Positions 22,801 through 34,800 of a DNA stretch of 64,000 nt are shown in pieces. Positions within the stretch are counted from its first letter, which is position 1. Each line of letters opens with the position of its first letter. The position numbers were made by a program, and so were the translations under genes. Below the pieces are notes generated by a model. That model saw only the letters and a program-made list of their open reading frames with translations, had not been told where the DNA came from and did not search any database. Origin of the DNA: Agriotes lineatus (taxonomy: Eukaryota > Arthropoda > Insecta > Coleoptera > Elateridae); the NCBI GenBank assembly GCA_940337035.1, contig OW679195.1, forward strand, positions 180,372,585 through 180,436,584, given 5' to 3'.

Positions 22801-25800
22801 GTCCATCCATATCTTACTTTCATTTCTTAAATCACGAAGACAAATCTTAAGAATGTTGGTAACTCGAGAGCATATACCGACACCTAAGAGAAGAACAAAG
22901 TCGAAGAAATGAAGACAAAGAGAGCCAATAAACGGCGGCTTATTGCCGAAAAGGAAGTTCATATAAATAAGAAACCCAAGCTAACGGGGGGGGGGGTAGT
23001 TTTTTCTAAGTCAGATCCGTCCCATGACGATGCTGAGGTTCTATATGAGTCTGATGACTCTGATAGAGCTGGGCAACTATAGAAAAGAAGATACATGGTT
23101 AATGACCTGTGCTTGTGAAATACAATGGAAGAGAATACCCAGGCCAGACAGTGGAACATCTACCAAGGGGGGGGGGGGGCTGGAAAGTGAGGCAAAATGT
23201 TGGGCATGGCCCAAAAAAGTAGACTTGGTGCTCTACAACTGGGACGACGTCATCTGTCGAAATGATACAACAACCTGAAGCAAAAGAAACCAGTACTTTT
23301 TTACTTTCCATAAGAATCTTTCCTGCACAATAAAAACCAGGCAATGCATGAATATATGTCCAAGCTGTCTGTCAAGGAAGGTAGAAAAGCTATGGAAAGC
23401 CAACAGAAATCTTCAATGTTAAAAAAACAACCGCACCTATTAGACTAAGAAATGGAAACTGGGTAAAAAGTCTCGACAAAAAGACCAGTCAAATTTTCCA
23501 TCGACCTAATACATGTATTTCAACCATTTCGGAAGTGTTCTATTAAGAGAAAGGAAACATTCACTTATAGACTACACCAAAATTTATAACATTTGAAACC
23601 TTTCAAGGTTCCTGAAGTTATTACTGAGTCAGAGTTAAAATCTGAAAGAATGCAAATTGCCTATATATTAAACCCTGCTTTAAAAGGCTAGGAGTGTTCC
23701 CAAAGCAAGAGAAGGTAGCATAAATTATGTTATTTTATAAAATAGGACAACAACCTGAAAGACATAAAATCATATAGACGATCAGCCTGCTTTCCGTTAT
23801 CAAGCTAAACTCTCTGAGAAATATATTTTGCAAAGAATAAAGCCAACTGTCATGGAAAAAATCTCATACCCGATCACCATCTTGGCTCAAGAGAAGATCA
23901 TGCTACCATATAACTGTTCAAAAAATATATTCTGTTGTAATTGCGGATATGGGTAGGGATGCTCGATACACGAAAAGTACCGGTACAATGGTATCGTATC
24001 GTATCGATTTAAAAGTATCGGTTCGAGGCAGTATCGTATACAAAAGTACCGGTACATGAAATACCGGTGCACCTTCGATCCAGCATATTTTCTAGCTGTT
24101 GACAAAGTAAAGGTTGCATTGATGATCGCCAACCTCGGTCACGAGAGGCACTGAAAGAAGAAGAAGATATTTATACGAACGTTCGAGTACTAGTACAGCA
24201 AATAGAACTGTAGCAATAATGGCAGTAACAATAAAAAAATCAGCAGAAAATAATTACAAAGTCAGTATTAGAAATACATCTATTAAATAGTATACTAACT
24301 TTTATAACGCATAAAAACTTAAAAAGTAACACGAAAATAATCACTGAAACGCATTCATATTTTCCAACAAAGTTTAGTTTCATAAACGTATATAATAATG
24401 GTGAGGCACTAACACCCCATGAAGGAGCTTGGCCTGCAAGGCGGAAGATCAGAGCTTCCGTATCCTCGCTCTCACACCCGGATGTCGCGTGTCAAGTTCA
24501 TGACAAGTGGTGATGTGTAGGTCTGCGCATTTGTGTCGATAATTCGAATAAAATATCGAATAATTCGATATATCGAATAATGATATAATAAAAGTTGTTC
24601 GAATTATTGAATAAATAATTATTCGAATAAATTTATTGGAATTATCGAATAAATAATTATTCCGATAAATATATATTCGAATAAAAACATTTATTCGGTT
24701 AAAAATTCATTCGAATAAAAATTTGTAAGCTGGAATTTGAGAAATATGAAAAACTTGATGACTGTTAATCGATGGAAGTCTTTCGCAATGGTGGAAACTA
24801 CAAACTTCCACTTTTCCTCGATTAGCATATTTAGCTGGCCGCTATGTATGTATGCGAGGTACAATCGTTCCGAAAGGGTTGTTAGTCGTGGTGGATCTAT
24901 AGTTGTCGACTCCCGAGCATCGCTAACGTCGGGACACGCCGAAAAATTAATTGTTTTGGCCATGAATAAAAATTTCACCTCTGTGTCTGCATAATTGAAT
25001 GTTGTTTATTGATCTAAATAAAAAATACTGATTCGAACTTGCGTATTGATTTCAAAGTTTTTTCCCCTTCAGGACATTGTAAAAATGTTCTCCAATAAAA
25101 TAATTTCTACATGTGGAACATTTTTTCTGCTTCTTGTAAACAAAGTGTTTGCCCTACTTAATTTTAAGTATCCCGATTTGCAGACTTTTTATTGCTCAGA
25201 AATCTTTTTTTTTGTTCGTTTTGTTCATTCGTTTTGTAAATGTTCAATAACTTGTCTAAACCTAAAATATAATAAAAATGGAGTGTAGAGCAATAGTTTA
25301 TAACTTTCGAATAAATGAATAGTTATTCCAATAACTTAGTTATTCAATAAATTAGTTATTTGAATATGTTAGTTATTCGAATAAACTGATTATTCGAATA
25401 AGTTATTGCAATAAATTATTGGAATAAATTAGTTATCCGAATAAGTTATTCGAATAAATTAGTTATTCGAATAAATAAGTTATTTGAATAACTATTTATT
25501 CGAATAATTCGATAGTTATTCGAATTCCGATATATCGAATAATATTCTATATTTAATTTTATTCGTTATTCGATACCTAGTTTGTGATATCGAACACCCC
25601 TAGTGATGTGGTGAGCATCACGCATTAGACAACCGCATGATTACCCTTTATTCTTTCGAACGTAGGTCCCCAATTATTTAAAGCGACTGGGTAGGCCGCC
25701 CGCCAGGCATCGATCTGGGATTTGAACTCCAGACTTCCGCGCCGCAGTCCAATGCTCTAACCACCGAGCCACGCTGGCGCATAAACGTATATAAACACTG

Positions 25801-28800
25801 CAATTGTATAAAGCAGCATGTTATAAATATTTAAGCTGAATAATGAAGTTTTTTATTGGATATCTAATCCAATTTAATACAATTTGTTGGGATACATGAG
25901 AGCTCCAGTCCGCCACAATTAGTCATTCTCCTTAGAATTTATCAATTACGATTTTTCTGTAGCAGCTGAAAACCCGAAGTGTAGTACGTCGACATGTTAA
26001 ACAGGAAGATTTCGGCTGAACAAAATCATTTTGTTTTTATTTTTATTGTCGAGTTTGTAGAAGCTAAAAATTACTTATTGAAAGTTATCGACGTTGGCCC
26101 ATCTCGCCCTTACTCCCATAGAATATAACTAAATATAAATATAAATATAAATATCAAACAACCCCATTGAAATTGTTTCATTAATTTTTATATTAAAATT
26201 TAAAAAAATGAATTAATGGTCAAAAGATGAGTTATTGGAACCTAGGCGGCAAAAACCTTGGATCGGTCCTGACGATACTGACCAAAAATAAATCGAATCG
26301 TATTGTATCGCTTGGGTGAAATACCGGTACAAAATATCGAGTATCGGAAGACAAAGTACCGGTACTTCAAAATATCGGATCGTACCGCACAGGCCCTAGA
26401 TATGGGCCAAATCGCTAATAAAGTTTGGCAAACCGGAATGCTTTACAAGGTAAAGCAAGAGTTGCATAATTCTTAAAAATATATCAAGCAGAATATGGTA
26501 AACAATGGTAGCCACTTGCGCAATTTTAGCATTGCACAACGACCCATCCACGGTTTCCCAAATAGTTCAAAGAAACTTCAGTAACATAGACGAATGGTTA
26601 AAAAATAAATGAAAAGAAGTCGGTTCGTGTTACATTTACACTGCGAAAGGAATGTGTACTACAGTAATCTTGAATGGGAACAAAGCCAAGTTACTGCTCC
26701 TATTTGATATATAACTATGGGGGTCTGCAGCAACTCAAAGCTGGAGATACAAAGCTTTCAAAATAAAGTCTTAAAAACCATCCTCATCACAACTTGGTAA
26801 AATTGCAACTGGTAATACAACACGATATTTCCATACTGACCATCAAAACTTCAACGAGAACCAAAGTTTCCCGTAAACTTGTTAGAAAGACGAACTATTA
26901 AACGATTAAAAACGGCTTGATCCATTAGATCTTTCCAAATAGATTTAGTTAATTTATTGTTTATATATTGTATAATGTTTGTGTATATTTCAAATACTAC
27001 TAGTTTTACAGTTAGGTTATGTATTAACAATTATCAAAATTGGATTACCCAGGAAAGAGCGCAGTAACTAGAAGGACTGTATTGTAATTCATTAATATAT
27101 TTACTGAATATTATTGTAATATAGAATTGTAAATCTTCATGGGATATATAGAAAAAAGTATTAGTTTAGTTGTAAAAAAATGTCTGAAATCAATTTAGTA
27201 AGTGACTTAAGAGATAGATAGGTTGCCTTGGCTGGATGAACTAAATTAGTAAGTTTGGTAGGCAGTTGTGACGGCTGAACGTTCTAACTAATAGGCGGAA
27301 ATAGTAAAAAACAACTAATGATACTATCGCAACACTTCAGTATAAGCGGGTAGCGAGCTGTAAATACCTAAAATAGTACGTAACTAATAGCGTCCAATGG
27401 CCAGCTGGGCTATTCCGGAGGAGAGGTGGATTGACACTAAAACAAAATATGGGCGTCACCAACTTGATTGCCCAACAACTCGCACATCTAAGTTGGTAAT
27501 CGCAACTTACATTGAAGGGAGATATTTCAAAAATTCTTTCATAAGATGCACCCTGTTAGAGAAAGAAAGAGACATAAATTCGGCGCAATTAACCTGATAT
27601 TTATTTCCAACACATGCAGACAAATAAGGGATCAGTTCCTTGTACCGAAACAAAATATTAAAACTATTATATCTAAAAACAATATACGTAAGTATAAGCC
27701 GTTCACGACCTTTTTAGGGACAAATTTGGCAATGTTTTTTTTCTTTACATGTTGGACTAACTGATTCGATGATGTGGCGGATGCAACTTTTTTTGTTCTG
27801 TCAGTGTCTGTTCGATATTTTCCTTGCCACCACATTGCCAGATTTATTTATTTTAATATTCGTAAGAAAATAAATGATTTATCAAATGTGTAAAAATAAT
27901 TTTAATTTCCGTCAAAGGAATAGTCAAAAAGCCCAAAATAATTTTGTTACAACAAAAAAATTTCCATTAAACGATGCTACTTCCAATTTAAAAAAGACAT
28001 ACCAAATTTAAAAGTACGCGAGTCGATGTGGATACTAGAGAATATCCGGCAACAATGTACCTATTCAGAAAATATAACCTTAAACTGAAAACAGCCTAAC
28101 CTAACTCAAAAAGAGTCAATTTCCATGAGGGAGTTTAGTTGCAACAGAGGTTCTGCCAACAAAATTACTAGATGGCCATAGCCTCACCTGGCCCAAAAAG
28201 ATCGTGAACGGCTTATAATTGAGGCGAATCCAATACAAAACCCACAACGCGTACACGTAGCGTTCATACAGCAATGTATGTACTTTAATTCGAATGTAAG
28301 CTTCACGGACAAATGAAGGAAGCGCTAGGTATACTACATTAATAAATGGTAAAATCCGGCTTAAACAAAAAAATTTGAATATCGTTAGTTTCATGAACTT
28401 AGTCACGCCAATACATTTTTAAATTGCGACAAAATATTTAGAGTAAAGCAAGGTTGAAGCTTTTCTGTTGAATCTAGCGTTGATCAAGGAAGGTGATCTA
28501 GCTGTAATCTCGCATAGGAGCTGAATAGGCAGACTACGAAAATGAAATAAAAAAGGGACAAGAAAGGTATAAACTCCAATAATCCATAAAATCCCCAAAG
28601 ACTCCTAAAATTAATAAACTAGAAAATTTGTCCAATCCAAAAACCAAAAACACAAATCCATAAACTAGCGAGCTCTGAAACAATACGACCCACTTTAGAT
28701 GTAACTGGGCTTATCTACCCATCTCCAATCGAGTAGAGTAATAAGAAGGTACTGACTTATCAAAAACCATGGGGTGAAAAATGTGTAAAGAGAAATTTCC

Positions 28801-31800
28801 AATTTGTGCTTTACGATAGAACACCAGTACAACTTCATCTCTGCGTAATTTCAGAGGATGGTGTTTTCCTATATTCCATGTAACTAACCAAAAATACGGA
28901 TAGAGAAAAATAACGGAAATGCAGCAACCACTAAATTGCAACTCCATCATAGAGGGCTAGGTTTCCGAAAATGTCAATGGTTTGTTTCTACAAGCTCAGA
29001 TTGAACATCGTTCAACTGAAACAAAAGAGGGGACCCATAAACGGTTTTACCGCCACAGTATGACGAAATAGTCGTAGAAAACTTGACCACAGAAAGAAGT
29101 CACTACACAAGCGCGTCAGGACTCCTCGCGATAAAATGAATACTTTTCTTTGCGAAATGCAATAGATAATACGTAGAAAACGCCTCATAAACTCAGACAG
29201 TACGAGTTATCCCCCACATATTCGATCAGATAAGCCAAGTAATGTAATAACGGGAATGACCTTGCAAATAAAATCACACTTGTGGGACAAGAGACACTAC
29301 CCAAGACAGGGATACCGTTTTTATAAATGGATTGAAAATCTCTAACGGCATATGGGCATATACCTAACCTACAATTCTTCAAAACATACACTTAACTTGT
29401 AACTAGTAAATTTGCAATTTTTCAGGGCGAATTAATCAAGATAACGCTTTCAGAGGGACCTAACAAAATCAAGAAACATTACATCAATTATACATACAAA
29501 AATGTTGATAGATGAACATTGAAATTACACGATTTAATTGTTCTTTTAAATTTGAACGTACCACATCAGCTTTTTCAACCGATCGTAATTTAATTTTACT
29601 TTCCTTTTTCGTATCGTACTTTTTTAAAATAAAAACTGGCCTACTATCTAAGTCTAAAAATTTGCAAAATTTTAAGCTATCATACAATTTAATCGGTCCA
29701 GTATCTTCGGAGAAAATAGCGAACAACGATGTACACATACATACAAAGAAAGAAAGAGAGCACCGATTTTATGGCATACGATAGCTGATAATAACTGACA
29801 TGACTGCCTTTGGTTTGTTCAAATGATATAGGCCTTCTTGCGGCCGGCTTATTTGCGCCTACCGGGATTTTCGGCTCATTTGCGCCCTAGAAAAATATCA
29901 ACAGTAATTAAGGTCCAATTTGCGCCCGTGCTTGCAACTCATTAGTCATCAGGGCATTCGAAGTTGGCCGACTCGAGGAAAAATAGTTATTACAAAAACA
30001 CCTAGTTTAACAATTTTTCGCTTAGCTGCCCTACTAATTTCTATGCGTTTCGGTTGGTAGGTACTTTTGTGTTTATTTATCTATTAATAGAGTTGTTACA
30101 CTGGTGTTTAACTTATTGATTAATACATCATAGTATTGTACATATTGGTGCATTTTATCAGTTAAGGATAAGTATCAGGATAAGTTTATATCTTAGCAAA
30201 ATACAAATGTTGTGCCATTTATACAAACAGTTTAGTTAATGTTTGTTGAATTGCGATAACATTATATTCAACTACTAGGTGTAATTGACACGATAATTTA
30301 CAAGCATGGGCACAAATAAGATCTGAATTCCTATTGGTATTTTTCTGAGGCACAAATGGGCCGAAAATGGCGGTGCACGCAAATGAGCTGGGCGCAAGTA
30401 GGCCGACACCGCTCAAATATTATGTTACAATTATGTAACATTTCTCTTTTGTTTGGCAAACTACAATAGTAATTTATTATACAAGACGATAAAGTTAAAT
30501 TTTATTCACGAGTGAATCGTTTAACGTCGAGACGAAGTCGAGACGTTAATGATTCAAGAGTGGATAGAAATAACTTTATCGTCGTGTATAATACAATATT
30601 TTTTTCTATAGCAAGAACTTTAACAATTTCAAAAGAAAATAATGACAGTCAATCACATTTCAAAATGTCAGTAGCTAGATTGGGTTGCTACGATAATACG
30701 AAGCTGTCATATTTAATTTAAACAAAAGTTAGAAAATTACATTACTTTATCTATCCTTGATGTTAAAGTGCTACTTTATCTACCCTTGCTGTTAAAGTAA
30801 AACTTGACCTTTTGTTTTGAGTTGATAAAACTACACTTTAACATGTGCTATAGAATAATAGTATATTGTAAACCTAGGCGGTAAAGTGATTATTTTCCAG
30901 GCTGAAAGAAGAAATGGACAGGCGAGTTTTAGCGAGCCTGGACACTTCTTGAAGCCTGGAAAATCACTTTACCGCCCATGGTTTACACATTATTTTTCAT
31001 CCGACAACACCATCCTGCAATAATTTTTTCAACATAGCTCTCATCCAGGTTATTATTTTGAAATTGACAGAGCTGTCAACAATAATAAAACAATTTGCAA
31101 ATCTTGGCATATCGAATAGCGTTTGTAACAGCAGCGCCATCTACCCGTAGTTAGACATAAGCTTCTACAGAAATCTATCTGATGTTTATTGTATATTAAA
31201 AATACAACGAATACATTGCTAAAATTAAGTTTTATTGAGCAAATATTTTTGTAAAAGGGGAATAGCTATTATTTAAAGCAAAAAAGTTAATTATAAACGT
31301 GATTTTCTTTTAAATTTGGTTTGACAGATTATTGCAGCGTCTCCTACTGGAAAACGTTGAAATTTTTTTTCTTGCTTAGCCATTGGGGTTTGTTTTGCAG
31401 GGCTAGCCTTAGAAACGCACACTTTCTCGTCTCTATGGAGATGGTAAAATTCGATTTTCTAATCATGTAGGATGAAAAGTAATTTAATTTTCAATTAGAA
31501 TAGCTGCATATGATTTTTCAGATATAACCTAATGGGCCCCTGCAACGATAATATCGAATGTTTAAAGTTGTAGGAAATCATGACGTTATAAACAGATCCT
31601 GTATTCTGGATAAGATTCATACGAGAATACGGTCAGATTGCATGTGAAATTGCAGTCTTGCCATGTGTGGTTCGACGCATTTCAACCAACGGGTTTTCTT
31701 AAAACGGAAATTCCTACGTACCAGATGTTCCAAATATAGCGTGAATCCCTTGCTATGTAAATTTTACCTGTGGAAGAAGCGCTTGGTCGTTTACTAGTTT

Positions 31801-34800
31801 CAAAGCAACTGTAAAATAATAGCAAAACCTAAACTTTATTCCTGAATCACGACAATGAGGAAATCTAATATCGGAAAATAAACATTTGAACTTTCAAATG
31901 GTGCTCTAGTCATCGCCTTCTCGGCATAACTTTTGCCATGGAAGGCGCCCGGAAACCCGCCGATTATTGCTATCAATTAAATACTAATAAAGCTGGAAGA
32001 CTTAATAGTTTACATAAGTTGTCCAAACTCCTATTTCACTGCAGGTAAAGTTTAATTGCGGTGCGCATACTTCAGCTTGTCTAACTGAAATTGATCGCGC
32101 GGTTAGGGAAACCGAATTGCTTGAAACTTACGGCTCCGGGACTAGCGCCGGCGGCTTAATTAAAAGGAGCAATTAATCGAACTTAAGCAGAAAAGTCTGG
32201 CAATATTTTGCACGCATGTAAGACCTGAGTTATGACTTCCTCGACCTGGACATTATTATTGGGATTACGGCGGTTGGCGCCCCGACATTATTTTCCTAAG
32301 CGTTACAAATGGCGCCCGAGACGGGGCCAGGTGTATTTTCTCGGTAAAAAATCGGCTTTGAGAAACAAAGATGTATTCTACAAATTAGTTACAGCAGATA
32401 GTGCTTTTCGCCATCAGTCATCGAACTGCCTCGAACCCTGCGCCTGCAATAGCCGCAATAATAATTAGGTCTTCTTGCAGAGCGGAAACGGAGGTAGTAA
32501 CGATGGGCTAACCAAGCAGCAGCTGGACCTAATCCACCAAATCATGGAACAGACGCAAAGACAATCGCACCCAGTCAGCAAAGCCCCCACAAAGCCCGCT
32601 ACCAAGCCGACGACCAAGGCCCCCAACAAGATTCAGAAGGTCTGGACTTCCACGGTGAGTACTCATTGAAGGATTCCATTTCGATAGGGTATATACAAGG
32701 AGTTCTCATAGTAGTGACTGATGCCCAACCAAATTTAGATATTAAACTGTTTTCGAAACTGATATTAACTCTTATGTCTGTTCCGAGTGCATTTGGTTTA
32801 AATCTATTAGGCAATACTGTACTGAGACGGATTCCAAGTGACTTTATTTGTAGCAGATATTAATAATAGATCACCGGGCTTCTCCCTCAGCGACTAAGTA
32901 ATTATGGCTTGGAAAGCACCCCTTGTAGGGTGAATGGGTATAGTAATAATTAGAAACTAATATTAAATTCATTGATAGAACTCACCTTTTTATATATAAT
33001 TTTTACGAACTTAGCACTAAGAATATTACCAAACACCTGTTAACCTAGTAATGAATACTTGATGACTTAATTGTTAAAAGTAAACACGAAACGAATAACT
33101 GGCAAACGACACAGGTCCTTCGCAAGTTGTAAATGGATTTTGCTGAATAGTGTTGTGTAACACTACAAGTTACTCAGTGCTTGACCTAATTATTCCAAAC
33201 TAATTGCTTAAGAATGTTTAATAAGGTTAAACAAATACTCCTATAATAATCTATCCGTTTGACAAGACATTTCAGAATCTTTGTTTTTCCCAGTCTAGTC
33301 CTCATAGCCTCGTCAACCTCGTCTCTTCGATGTCCACTAGGACTGACTCTGTTTATTTGTTCTCTAGGACCCCATTCCGTTATTTTCTCTATCCATCTAC
33401 TATCTTCGATTCTTCACGCACAACCATGCCAGTTTAACCTTCCGCTGCTTACTATATCATTTTCTACACCTATTCTCTTCGTTTTTGATTCCATTTGTTT
33501 GTACTACTTTTTGCAACGTGTACGTCGTAGAGTATTGAGTTTAGCAGTCTTATACAGACTATTGTTTGTCCCAATTTGGTTGTTATGCCTTCTTAGATTT
33601 TTTTAGTATTACACGCTACTGTACTATTTCAACCTATTCGTTTCCTTATTTTTAGCATCTTCATCAATTCTTATTTTTTATATTTCCTTCATTTGTGTTT
33701 CAATGGTTTGTCTTTATTTAGTGCATTCCTCCCTGAGCTTCATTACCATAATTATGAGATCTTCTTCGACTTGTAGTATGACCACTTGGTCATCTGTAAA
33801 GTTTGGGGTGTAATAATAATTTTGTATTGGAATCCCCATTCCTATACAGGTACACCTTGGTTTCTATTATTTGAGGGTTTATTCTACGTGGAGATCCTTG
33901 TAAGAGATATTGCTTTCGTTATACTTGTACATACTAACGATATATGAATTTCCATGTTCTTTGATTTTTTCTTTTCTTTTATTGTGGCCTACGAAGGGTT
34001 TTCCAAAATCTCACCAGGTCTTGCCCAATTATATCGGGTGCATTCGCAGCATTCCATGATGAAATTGAAGTTAGCCATAACTTGATACAACCATTGAAGC
34101 AAATGAACTACCTTAAGTCAAAGAGAACTAAATTACATCTTGATCTTGAACTATTTTGCTAAAACGATACAAAACACTAAATAAAAACAATTTGTATTGA
34201 CCATTGTGATTATTACACTCGTTGTGTAAATGCCATCCTATTTTCCTTTTTGCTTGATACAAGTAAACTTAATGCAGTGTAAACTTTTACCTGTCACAGT
34301 GACAGATGTTTTCATAAACAAAATGCAATCTCACATTCACCTACAGACTTAAGTAACGACAAGACTAGATTTTCTATCTTTCTTTCCAAGACCTACCTTA
34401 AATGAGTTTTTTTTTGGAACACAAGATACTTTATATGCTATCTTTTCTTTTATCTTTTAGTATTTTCCCATAAGGTCTCCTGATGGTTCAGATTATGCTG
34501 ATACACTTATAATTCGTATACCTACATTATTCAGTCTCCCTTCTTATCCGTATTTATTTTATTGGTTCTTCCACCTAGCCCCGCTACCTTGTTATTTTTT
34601 GGCGATGTGATGACCTCCGTTACTTATATATTTCGCTTTGCATAGGTTTCACATTATATTCCACTTGATTAAATTGTTCTGTTGAGATTGAGATCTATTC
34701 TCTGTCAATAAGTGCTTCTAAAAATTTACCATTTTTGTCTTGTATTATGTATTGTATATGTGCCTTTTTCGTTGAATTCGTTTTTAATACTCTAATAATT

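Larger units (their letters stand above)
23954..26398. mobile_element. hAT-like element (2445 bp) inserted in the Jockey relic
   Basis: The insertion is flanked by a perfect 8-bp direct repeat 'gatatggg' (23946-23953 and 26399-26406). It begins TAGGG and ends CCCTA. Both subterminal regions carry several 'taccggtac' palindromes (near 23984, 24048, 26323 and 26359) and 'gtatcg' words, arranged symmetrically. Removing it together with one TSD copy restores the RT motif A reading of the host retrotransposon. It is itself interrupted by a SINE; without that its length is about 1046 bp. No transposase was recognised. Confidence 0.8.
23320..27190 (+). mobile_element. Jockey-like non-LTR retrotransposon relic, split by nested insertions
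   Basis: Plus-strand translation with frame jumps gives LWKANRN near 23390, APIRLRNGNWVKS near 23430, ISLLSVI near 23790, NLIPDHHLGSREDHATI near 23865 and, across the insertion, IADMGQIANKVWQTGMLYK. These correspond to the linker and RT fingers/palm of Jockey-clade ORF2 (the last is motif A, LDISQAFDKVW). After 26406 the reading continues into an RT thumb-like region (SLKNHPHH) and an AT-rich 3' end near 27190. The 5' half is missing. The element is dead. Confidence 0.75.
16363..32480 (+). other. Intron 2 (16.1 kb), transposon-rich
   Basis: GT-AG intron between two phase-0 exon ends. It holds hairpins, a tRNA-like SINE head, a hAT-like element, a pogo relic, a Jockey relic with a triple nest of insertions, and three long-inverted-repeat elements, listed separately. 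Stretches 16363-17200, 19012-20290 and 28218-29820 show nothing I can name. No additional exon was recognised, but a short one could be missed. Confidence 0.75.

Noticed and set aside
25701..25780. Functional tRNA gene on the minus strand
   Set aside because: The T stem is poorly paired and the sequence continues into a body with flanking 13-bp repeats, so it is a SINE head.
33259..33606. 115-codon hydrophobic plus-strand ORF
   Set aside because: Also antisense to a probable RTE relic, with the same T-rich composition effect.
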